From an uncultured Collinsella sp. (GTDB taxonomy: Bacteria > Actinomycetota > Coriobacteriia > Coriobacteriales > Coriobacteriaceae), in the NCBI GenBank assembly GCA_900551205.1, contig URUW01000057.1:1-9531 (forward strand): a DNA stretch of 9,531 bases. The letters run 5' to 3'. Below, piece by piece: positions 1-8,127 of the stretch. The notes under the pieces were generated by a model. The model was not told the origin of the DNA. It worked only from the letters and a program-made list of their open reading frames with translations, and ran no database searches. Each line of letters opens with the position of its first letter. Position 1 is the first letter of the stretch. A program made the position numbers and the translations under genes.

Positions 1-150
1 GCGCCCGGCCTGCGGCTACTATGGGGCCGACGCACCAACTTGAGATGCTGCGCATACAAAGTTGGAAGGGTCTGAATTGCACTTCGTTGGGATGGGCCCG
101 TTTCCCCATGGGAACTTTGCTTGGCAGGACTCTAATTTAAATTCAGCATA
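1..150. other. Left-edge stretch without an identifiable gene
   Basis: I recognise no gene here. On the plus strand one frame is open from the left edge to a TAA at 138-140 (about 45 codons). It could be the tail of a gene entering from the left, which would make the hairpin at 151-183 a terminator shared by convergent genes. However, the translated peptide resembles no family I know and its codon use is less G/C-biased than that of the genes in this window. There is a perfect 7-base inverted repeat, CCAACTT at 35-41 and AAGTTGG at 59-65, with a 17-base loop. Around 110-125 there is an imperfect palindrome centred on CCATGG. The stretch is most likely intergenic. Confidence 0.4.
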
Positions 151-183
151 AACAGGGGCGCCCTCTTTGAGGACGCCCCTGTT
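151..183 (-). terminator. Hairpin terminator after the transketolase genes
   Basis: The left arm at 151-165 and the right arm at 169-183 pair over 15 positions with one mismatch around a 3-base loop, and the stem is GC-rich in its middle. It lies 47 bases past the stop codon of the transketolase C-terminal subunit. Read on the minus strand, the stem is followed by only a weak T-rich stretch (GTTTATGCTGAATTT), so termination may be imperfect. The stem is nearly symmetrical and could also stop plus-strand transcripts arriving from the left. Confidence 0.7.
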
Positions 184-229
184 CTGGCTTGTTTGCGGTT
201 GTCGACGCGATACTTTGCCTCGTCTTGCC

Positions 230-1154
230 TTATGCCAAGAACTCCTTGGTGGTCGCCACGATGTTGGCGGCGTCCAGGCCGTACTTGTGCAGGAGCTCGG
301 CACCCGGGCCGGACTCGCCGAAGGTGTCGTTGACGCCAATCTTCTTGAGCGACGTCGGGCACTGCTCACACAGGACGTCGGCAACGGCGCTGCCCAGGCC
401 ACCGATCACAGAGTGCTCCTCGACGGTCACGACGTGGCCGGTCTTGGTGGCGCTCTTGACGATCAGGTCGGCATCGATGGGCTTGATGGTGTGCATGTTG
501 ATGACCTCGGCGTCGATGCCCTCGGCAGCGAGCTGCTCGGCGGCCTCGAGGGCCTCGCCGACCATCAGGCCGCAAGCGATGATGGTCACATCGGCGCCCT
601 CGCGCATGACAATGCCCTTACCCAACTCGAACTTGTAGGTCTCGGGGTCGTTGATAACCGGCGAGGCCAAACGAGCGAAGCGCATGTACACCGGGCCGTC
701 GCACTCATAGGCGGGCCTCGACGTCGTCGGCCGGAACGATCACGGTCATGCCGGGGATGACGCGCATGAGGGCGATATCCTCGCAGCACTGGTGCGTGGC
801 GCCATCCTCGCCCACCGAGATACCAGCGTGCGTGGCACCGATCTTGACGTTAAGGTGCGGATAGCCGATGGAGTTACGGACCTGCTCAAAGGCGCGGCCG
901 GCGGCGAACATGGCAAAGGTGCTCGCAAAGGCAACGCGACCGGTGGTCGCGATACCGGCGGCAACACCCATCAGGTTGCTCTCGGCAATGCCCACATCGA
1001 AGAAGCGATCGGGGCAGGCAGCCTTAAACTTGCCGGTCTGCGTGGCAGCAGCCAGGTCGGCGTCGAGGACCACAAAGTCGTCGTGCTCGTTGGCGAGCTC
1101 GACGAGGGCCTCGCCGTAGCTTACACGCGTGGCGATTTTCTTGACGTCTGCCAT
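230..1154 (-). pseudogene. tkt: Transketolase C-terminal subunit, frameshifted
   Basis: This is the second half of a split transketolase: the pyrimidine-binding and C-terminal domains that pair with the N-terminal subunit to move two-carbon units between sugar phosphates in the pentose phosphate pathway. The first 149 codons run from ATG at 1154 to a TGA at 707-705. They include the GIAESN segment, whose Glu (residue 58) matches the family's catalytic Glu that activates thiamine diphosphate. The rest of the family sequence continues in another frame, from the [12 protein letters not shown] segment near 710 to TAA at 232-230, with no further damage. The break falls where related proteins have roughly five more residues between VEAR and the AYE segment. 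The start sits one base past the stop of the upstream subunit and has a GGAG-type ribosome binding site. If the frameshift is real, the full subunit (about 310 residues when intact) is not made unless the ribosome shifts or restarts, for example at GTG 691. A sequencing or assembly error is also possible. Confidence 0.85.
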
Positions 1155-1155
1155 C

Positions 1156-1986
1156 CTAGAGCTCCTCTCCGGCGGCCGTGAGCTCTGCCATGGCCTGCTC
1201 AAACTGTTCATCGTTGGGGGCCTTACCGTGCCAACCCACCTGGTTCTCCATAAAGGAGACGCCCTTGCCCTTGGTGGTCTCGGCGATAATGGCGGTCGGC
1301 TGGCCCTTGGTGGCGCGAGCCTCGGCAAAGGCGGCGCGGATCTGGTCGAAGTCGTTGCCGTCGGCGAGCTCAACCACGTGGAACTTGAACGCGCGGAACT
1401 TGTCGGCGAGCGGCATGGGGTCGTTGACCTCCTCGACGGGACCGTCAATCTGAAGGCCGTTGTGGTCGACGATCACGCAGAGGTTATCGAGCTGCTGGTT
1501 GCCGGCAAACATGGCGGCCTCCCAGACCTGGCCCTCCTCGCTCTCGCCATCACCCAGCAGGGCGTACGTGCGATAAGTATCGCCCCAGTGCTTGGCGGCA
1601 ACGGCCATGCCCACGGCGGCGGAAATGCCCGGGCCGAGCGAGCCGGTGGACATGTCGACGCCCGAGGTGTCGTTCATGTTGGGGTGACCCTGCAGGTGGC
1701 TGCCGATGTGGCGCAGCGTCTCGAGGTCCTCCTTGGGGAAGAACCCGCGCTCGGCGAGCACGGCGTACAGGCCCGGAGCGCAATGGCCCTTGGAGAGCAC
1801 AAAACGATCGCGGTCGGCCTTGCGGGGATCGGCCGGGTCGACGTTCATTTCCTCAAAGTACAGATAGGTCATGATGTCGGCAGCGCCGAGCGAACCGCCC
1901 GGATGGCCGGACTTGGCAGCGTGCACGCCGGTGACGATGCCCTTCCTTACCTCGTTGGCAACCTTTTTGAGCTCTTCGTCGCTCAT
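1156..1986 (-). CDS. tkt: Transketolase N-terminal (thiamine diphosphate-binding) subunit
   Basis: This 276-residue protein is the pyrophosphate-binding half of a split transketolase, a cytosolic enzyme of the pentose phosphate pathway. Family motifs are in order: SGHPGGSLG at residues 26-34, [11 protein letters not shown] from 65, and the thiamine diphosphate/Mg motif GDGESEEG at 145-152 with its distant Asn in [10 protein letters not shown] (Asn176). The length fits the N subunit of split enzymes; single-chain transketolases are about 650 residues. The ATG at 1986 is preceded by AAGGAAGG at 1998-1991, a good ribosome binding site. The TAG stop lies one base before the start of the C-terminal subunit gene, so the two are co-transcribed and probably translated together. 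The partner gene is frameshifted here, so this subunit may lack a functional partner from this locus. Splits of this kind also occur in enzymes acting on other sugars, so the exact substrate is not certain. Confidence 0.93.
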   Translation of the reverse strand: MSDEELKKVANEVRKGIVTGVHAAKSGHPGGSLGAADIMTYLYFEEMNVDPADPRKADRDRFVLSKGHCAPGLYAVLAERGFFPKEDLETLRHIGSHLQGHPNMNDTSGVDMSTGSLGPGISAAVGMAVAAKHWGDTYRTYALLGDGESEEGQVWEAAMFAGNQQLDNLCVIVDHNGLQIDGPVEEVNDPMPLADKFRAFKFHVVELADGNDFDQIRAAFAEARATKGQPTAIIAETTKGKGVSFMENQVGWHGKAPNDEQFEQAMAELTAAGEEL

Positions 1987-2194
1987 TGTGCCTTCCTTTC
2001 ATCCTCATTAGACAAAATGCGCACGGCACGGAAAGGTAATCCCAACACAGCCGCAATGCACGTACGTCATTCATTATGCTGGAAACTGATGGCTTTACCA
2101 GAGTTTTTATCATTATTTGAACAATTTAGCAGGCAGAACCGCTGATGAAACGGTTTATCAATGTGAACGTCTTTTGGATAGAACGCGGTCGCCC
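1987..2194 (-). other. Spacer between YitT gene and transketolase genes
   Basis: This 208-base spacer is clearly more AT-rich than the flanking genes and must hold the transketolase promoter unless transcription continues from the YitT gene. I see no strong pair of promoter boxes. One weak candidate on the minus strand is TGCTAAATT at about 2132-2124, which resembles an extended -10 box but has no clear -35 partner. A small inverted repeat, AACCG at 2137-2141 and CGGTT at 2151-2155, could form a weak hairpin after the YitT gene, but no T-run follows it. I find no small gene here. Confidence 0.5.
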
Positions 2195-3085
2195 CTACGC
2201 GCTAATGTCCTTGAATCCCTCGCCGAAGGCTTCCGTAACATCAGCGACCGTCACAATGGCGTGAGGATCGCGCTCGCGCACGATCGTCTTAAGGGTATTG
2301 AGCTCTCGACGGCTCACGATGACCATAATCACCGGCTTCTCGGCACCCGAATACATGCCAGTCGCCTTAAACTTGGTACAACCACGACCCAGGCCATACA
2401 TGATATCGGCAGCGATATCAGGGAACTTGTCCGAGATGATGAGGACCATACGGCGTTTGTTGCCACCATCGACCACGGCATCGATCACGTAGCCGCTAAT
2501 GACCATCGAAAGGCCTGCATATAGCGCGTTTTCGATTGAAAAGACCGGAGCCGACAGCGCACATACGGCAACATCGATTGCCATGACGGTCGAACCCACC
2601 GGCAGCGAGGTGTTACGCGAGATGATTTGGCCAATCGTGTCCGAGCCGCCGGTGTTGGCGCCGGCGCGCAGCACCATGCCGTAACCAATGCCCGTGATAA
2701 TGCCGCCCCACATAGCGGGAAGCATCAGGTCTGCATGTGCCAGAGGCGCTACAAACGGGGCGAACAGATCGGTAAAGAAGCCCAGCAGCACAAAGCCCGT
2801 CGCGGTCTGCACCACGTAGAACATGCCGCCCTCGCGCATAACGACCAGCAGCAGCAAGGCATTCATCACGATGGTCTGGATACCGACGGGAAGCGACACG
2901 CCTCGCGCCGCGCCGACTGCTTGGATAATAGTCGCAAGGCCCGTAACGCCACCGGCGGCAAGACCATTGGGAATCAAAAACAGGTCGGTCGCGATGGCGG
3001 CCAAGGCACACCCCAACATAATCTGGGGCAGATCGTGAAAGAAGTTCATCGAAAGAATGCGCTTGATGTCCAGACGATATGCCAT
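2195..3085 (-). CDS. YitT family membrane protein (DUF161 plus DUF2179)
   Basis: This 296-residue predicted inner-membrane protein is of the YitT family, whose transport substrate is not established. The N-terminal two thirds are hydrophobic, with about five to six membrane segments. They carry the paired family signatures: PNGLAAGGVTGLATI near residues 40-55, and GYGMVLRAGANTGGSD near residue 140. The last 90 or so residues are a soluble DUF2179-type domain, with GRGCTKFKATGMYSG followed by a beta-rich stretch ending near AIVTVADVTEAFG; this is the usual YitT architecture and length. I chose ATG 3085 because a strong ribosome binding site, GAGGGAGG, sits just upstream; an in-frame alternative at 3109 has none and would fall inside a hairpin. 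The gene follows prfB in the same direction but is separated by several hairpins, so it is probably transcribed largely on its own. Confidence 0.9.
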   Translation of the reverse strand: MAYRLDIKRILSMNFFHDLPQIMLGCALAAIATDLFLIPNGLAAGGVTGLATIIQAVGAARGVSLPVGIQTIVMNALLLLVVMREGGMFYVVQTATGFVLLGFFTDLFAPFVAPLAHADLMLPAMWGGIITGIGYGMVLRAGANTGGSDTIGQIISRNTSLPVGSTVMAIDVAVCALSAPVFSIENALYAGLSMVISGYVIDAVVDGGNKRRMVLIISDKFPDIAADIMYGLGRGCTKFKATGMYSGAEKPVIMVIVSRRELNTLKTIVRERDPHAIVTVADVTEAFGEGFKDISA

Positions 3086-3100
3086 GCTGCCTCCCTCAAA

Positions 3101-3126
3101 AAAGCGCACCCCATCGGATGCGCTTT
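3101..3126 (-). terminator. Terminator-like hairpin just upstream of the YitT start
   Basis: The arms AAAGCGCA (3101-3108) and TGCGCTTT (3119-3126) pair perfectly over 8 bases around a 10-base loop. Read on the minus strand, the second arm runs into six Ts, which is the form of a factor-independent terminator. It ends only a few bases before the GAGGGAGG ribosome binding site of the YitT gene. It could be the last stop for prfB transcripts or an attenuator in the YitT leader. A possible -10 box, TAGAAT, lies at about 3153-3148 on the minus strand, but I see no convincing -35 box. Confidence 0.6.
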
Positions 3127-3163
3127 GAACTTCTTCTTGTATTCGATTCTACCGATTCGCCGG

Positions 3164-3225
3164 ACAAAAACCACCCCTGCGCAGGGTTTGCTCTGGATAC
3201 AAAACCACCCTGCTGGGAGGGTTTT
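3164..3225 (-). repeat. Tandem pair of hairpin units between prfB and YitT genes
   Basis: Two similar units of 26-27 bases lie at 3164-3189 and 3199-3225, starting 35 bases apart. Both run AC, then four or five As, then CCACCC, then TGC, then AGGGTTT on the plus strand. The first contains the perfect 12-base palindrome CCCTGCGCAGGG (3175-3186). On the minus strand each unit begins AAACCCT and ends GGTGG followed by four or five Ts. They therefore look like two weak, duplicated terminators for secA-prfB transcripts. Confidence 0.55.
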
Positions 3226-3237
3226 AATCCATTTCCA

Positions 3238-3257
3238 CATAAACCGGGCGGTTTATG
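3238..3257 (-). terminator. Hairpin overlapping the prfB stop codon
   Basis: CATAAACC at 3238-3245 and GGTTTATG at 3250-3257 form a perfect 8-base stem with a GGGC loop. The prfB TAA (3255-3253) lies inside one arm. No T-run follows directly on the minus strand, so alone it may act as a 3' end stabiliser rather than a terminator; the duplicated units at 3164-3225 follow downstream. Confidence 0.5.
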
Positions 3258-4400
3258 CAGATGGGGTCTCCGCGTCAGCGTTACCAGTGGCCCAGCGATG
3301 GTAGCCAATAACAAACGGGTCCAGGTCGCCATCGTCAAGAACGGCCTCGACATTGCTGGTCTCCACGCCCGTGCGTAGGTCCTTGACCATCTGATACGGG
3401 TAGAGCACGTAGCTGCGAATCTGGTTACCAAAACCGATCGTGGTCTTGGGTCCACGAATCTCGTCGAGCGCCTCGGCGCGCTTCTCGAGCTCGATCTCGT
3501 ACAGACGGGCCTTGAGAATCTGCATGCACGCGGCCTTGTTTTGAATCTGGCTGCGCTCGTTTTGGCAAGTGACAACGATGCCGCTGGGAAAATGCGTCAC
3601 GCGTACGGCGGAGTCGGTGGTGTTGACACCCTGTCCGCCCGGGCCGCTCGCGTGATACACGTCCACGCGGATATCGTCGGGACTGATCTCGATGTCGATA
3701 TCGTCAGGCAGCACGGGGATGACCTCAACGCCGGCAAACGTGGTCTGGCGGCGCTTCTTGTCGTCGGTGGGGCTAATGCGCACCAGACGGTGGACGCCGG
3801 CCTCGGCGCGCAGCATGCCAAACGCGTCCTTACCCTCGACGGTAAAGGTCGCACGGTCGATGCCGATGACCTCGGCTGCGGGGCAGTCGTTAATGGTGAC
3901 CTTCCAGCCGCGACGCTGGCAGTACTTCATGTACATCTTGAAGAGCATGAAGGTCCAGTCCTGCGCCTCCAGGCCGCCCTGTCCGGGCTTGATGGTCACA
4001 ATCGCGTCGCCGTGATCGAACTCACCGGTAAACCAGCTCGAAAGCTCGAGCTCGTCGATAGCGCGGGCCAGGCGTTCTGCCGTAGCGGCAGCCTCCTCGC
4101 GCAATGCGGCGGCATCGGGGTCGTCGCCCATCTCCTCGGCAAGCTCCAGCGCCGCGCGGGCGTCAGATAGCTCGCCGCGCGCGGTATCCACAGCAGCGAT
4201 ATCTTCCTTGGCGCGAGCGATCTCCTCCATGGTGGCGCGAGCGGCGTCGGCGTCATCCCAAAAGCCGGGGGCCACGCTTTTGGCCTCGAGCTCGGTCACG
4301 CGCGTGCGCTTCTCGTCCAAATGAAGATACGACTCGACCTCGCCGAGCCGGTCCGCAAACGCGTCCAGCTCGACGGGCGCTATCTCTAAAGCCTCGGCCA

Positions 4401-4401
<1 letters not shown>
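3253..4401 (-). CDS. prfB: Peptide chain release factor 2 (RF2)
   Basis: This 382-residue release factor is of the class that reads UGA and UAA stop codons and triggers release of the finished protein. The universal GGQ motif is at residues 255-257 within SGPGGQGVNTTDSAVR. RF2 identity is supported by GGLEAQDW (142-149), which differs from the RF1 equivalent, and by the overall match to actinobacterial RF2. Residues 210-212, where RF2 normally carries the stop-reading SPF tripeptide, are SPT. Many bacterial prfB genes need a programmed +1 shift at an in-frame UGA near codon 25. Here the equivalent stretch, SYLHLDEK, is read straight through with no UGA, so there is no such autoregulation. The ATG at 4401 overlaps the secA stop (TAATG), with AGGA eight bases upstream inside secA, implying translational coupling. 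A longer frame back to 4455 lies wholly within secA and is rejected. Confidence 0.96.
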
Positions 4402-7208
<2,807 letters not shown>

Positions 7209-7302
7209 GTGGTTTTCCTTTTTGGCCATCGCCCACGCCGTGCAGCTGCGGGCGAGTTAAACACAGATGATTGTACTTTAGCCAAACAAGGCGCGGCCTA
7301 TA

Positions 7303-7318
7303 CGGTCGACCTCGACCG
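7303..7318. promoter_or_regulatory. Perfect inverted repeat upstream of secA
   Basis: CGGTCGA (7303-7309) and TCGACCG (7312-7318) form a perfect inverted repeat with a two-base centre. It lies about 28 bases upstream of the candidate secA -10 box, where a regulator could act on a promoter. The symmetry and tight spacing resemble the site of a dimeric DNA-binding protein more than an RNA hairpin. No regulator is encoded nearby and the role is speculative. Confidence 0.35.
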
Positions 7319-7337
7319 CCACGTAATAACTATGACC

Positions 7338-7437
7338 AACCTGCCACAATGGGACAGGTTTATTTTGGCAAGTTTTATCTGAGCAAACGCCGTCTCTCTG
7401 CCATTTGGTGCCACGGGGACAGGTTAGCTTGCACCAA
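7338..7437. repeat. Two related intergenic repeat units with GGGACAGGTT core
   Basis: A shared core runs TGCCAC, a short variable piece, then GGGACAGGTT, at 7342-7360 and again at 7409-7425 in the same orientation. The right unit is bounded by a perfect 7-base inverted repeat, TTGGTGC (7405-7411) and GCACCAA (7431-7437). The left unit can fold through AACCTG (7339-7344) and CAGGTT (7355-7360). Both look like short palindromic intergenic repeats of the REP type, which in other bacteria are moved by Y1 (REP-associated tyrosine) transposases. No such transposase is in this window. Confidence 0.5.
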
Positions 7438-7439
7438 TA

Positions 7440-7480
7440 AAAAGAAAAGGGCCGCACACCCAAATGGATGCACGGCCCTC
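7440..7480 (-). terminator. Terminator after rpmE
   Basis: GGGCCG at 7449-7454 and CGGCCC at 7473-7478 form a GC-rich stem with partial further pairing inside. On the minus strand the second arm is followed directly by TTTTCTTTTTATT. The stem and T-run make a textbook factor-independent terminator about 36 bases past the rpmE stop, so rpmE and secA are probably separate transcripts. Confidence 0.85.
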
Positions 7481-7515
7481 ATGCCATGAATGCGAGCGAT
7501 TCCGCGGCGAGCTAT

Positions 7516-7941
7516 TTACTCAGCAGCCTCGGTGGTCTCGGCCTCGGCAGCGGCCTCCTCGACGGGAGCCTCTGCGGGAGCCTCGGCGGCCTGCTTGGCA
7601 GCCTCCTCGGCAAACTTAGCGGCACGCTTAGCCTTCTCGGCAGCCTTAGCCTCAGCGGCGGCCTTGCGAGCGGCCTCGGCCTCAGCAGCCTTGGCGGCCT
7701 TGGCAGCCTTGGCCTCCTCAGCCTTCTTGAGCTGGGCGGCAGCGGCGCCACCGAACTTGTCGGCGAAGCGCTGGACGCGTCCACCGGTGTCGACGAACTT
7801 CTGCTGGCCGGTGTAGAACGGGTGGCACTCGTTGCAAAGCTCGACCTTCATCTCGGACACGGTAGCGTGCGTCTTGAAGGTGTTGCCGCAGGAGCACGTC
7901 ACCGTGCACTCGACATACTGGGGATGGATACCCTGCTTCAT
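7516..7941 (-). CDS. rpmE: Ribosomal protein L31 (bL31) with long Ala/Lys/Glu tail
   Basis: This is the bL31 protein of the large ribosomal subunit, of the zinc-binding type. The core spans roughly residues 1-65, starting [20 protein letters not shown], with four candidate zinc ligands, Cys16, Cys18, Cys36 and Cys39, the last pair in [11 protein letters not shown]. Typical bL31 proteins are 65-90 residues, but this one has 141. The extra 75 or so residues are low-complexity: an Ala/Lys/Glu-rich stretch (72-117) that should form one long helix, basic at first, ending in an acidic segment with Ala, Glu, Pro and Thr (118-141). The ATG at 7941 has an excellent ribosome binding site, TAAGGAG, seven bases upstream. 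The gene has its own promoter, leader and terminator. The tail's function is unknown. Confidence 0.96.
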   Translation of the reverse strand: MKQGIHPQYVECTVTCSCGNTFKTHATVSEMKVELCNECHPFYTGQQKFVDTGGRVQRFADKFGGAAAAQLKKAEEAKAAKAAKAAEAEAARKAAAEAKAAEKAKRAAKFAEEAAKQAAEAPAEAPVEEAAAEAETTEAAE

Positions 7942-8019
7942 GGTAGGACTCCTTATTGGTCAGGCGCTGGTTACCGATCAGCGCATAAGGCGTCTTGGTT
8001 TCCGACCAAGACAACAAAC
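7942..8019 (-). promoter_or_regulatory. Structured rpmE leader with two hairpins
   Basis: Two hairpins lie between the predicted transcript start (about 8019) and the rpmE start codon. The upstream one has perfect 8-base arms at 7992-7999 and 8005-8012 (GTCTTGGT with ACCAAGAC) and a 5-base loop. The downstream one has perfect 6-base arms at 7964-7969 and 7979-7984 (GCGCTG with CAGCGC) and a 9-base loop containing a GGTAAC-like sequence. The ribosome binding site follows at 7955-7949. This layout fits a ribosomal-protein leader through which L31 would repress its own translation. Leader RNA motifs upstream of L31 genes have been described in several bacterial groups; I believe one is from Coriobacteria, but cannot confirm a match here. 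Confidence 0.65.
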
Positions 8020-8025
8020 TCGGTT

Positions 8026-8054
8026 ATCGTACCACGGCGCCGCGCGTCCCACAA
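8026..8054 (-). promoter_or_regulatory. Likely rpmE promoter
   Basis: On the minus strand, TTGTGG (8054-8049) and TACGAT (8031-8026) are separated by 17 bases and resemble -35 and -10 boxes of the main sigma factor. They match the consensus at three and four of six positions respectively. The predicted start, about seven bases downstream, places both leader hairpins within the transcript, which supports the assignment. Confidence 0.6.
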
Positions 8055-8127
8055 AAGGTTCACGGTCTTTTCGGCACAACACGAGCTGGACCTTAAATAT
8101 CAACTTCATCCGAACACTCCCCCACAT
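8055..8127 (-). other. Spacer between ABC protein gene and rpmE promoter
   Basis: I see no clear hairpin terminator for the ABC protein gene in this stretch, and no gene. Read-through from that gene into rpmE is therefore possible. Confidence 0.4.

Larger units (their letters stand above)
7209..7439 (-). other. Spacer upstream of secA
   Basis: This stretch forms most of the 307-base gap between rpmE and secA and contains no credible gene. It should hold the secA promoter. The best candidate is a minus-strand -10 box, TACAAT at 7275-7270, about 60 bases before the start codon, though no good -35 box sits 16-18 bases further up. Upstream of that box lie an inverted repeat (7303-7318) and two related repeat units (7338-7437), listed separately. 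Confidence 0.5.

Noticed and set aside
3086..3109. Extended YitT start at 3109
   Set aside because: It falls within a hairpin and lacks a ribosome binding site; GAGGGAGG clearly serves the start at 3085.
4300..4340. Programmed +1 frameshift site in prfB
   Set aside because: The stretch equivalent to the usual site reads SYLHLDEK in one continuous frame, with no in-frame UGA, so no shift is needed.
7209..7229. Upstream secA start at ATG 7229
   Set aside because: No ribosome binding site precedes it, while AAGGA lies seven bases before ATG 7208 and the MGFMSKLL start matches other SecA proteins.
7271..7489. Small plus-strand frame across the rpmE-secA gap
   Set aside because: It runs through the repeat units and the rpmE terminator, resembles no protein and lacks a ribosome binding site.
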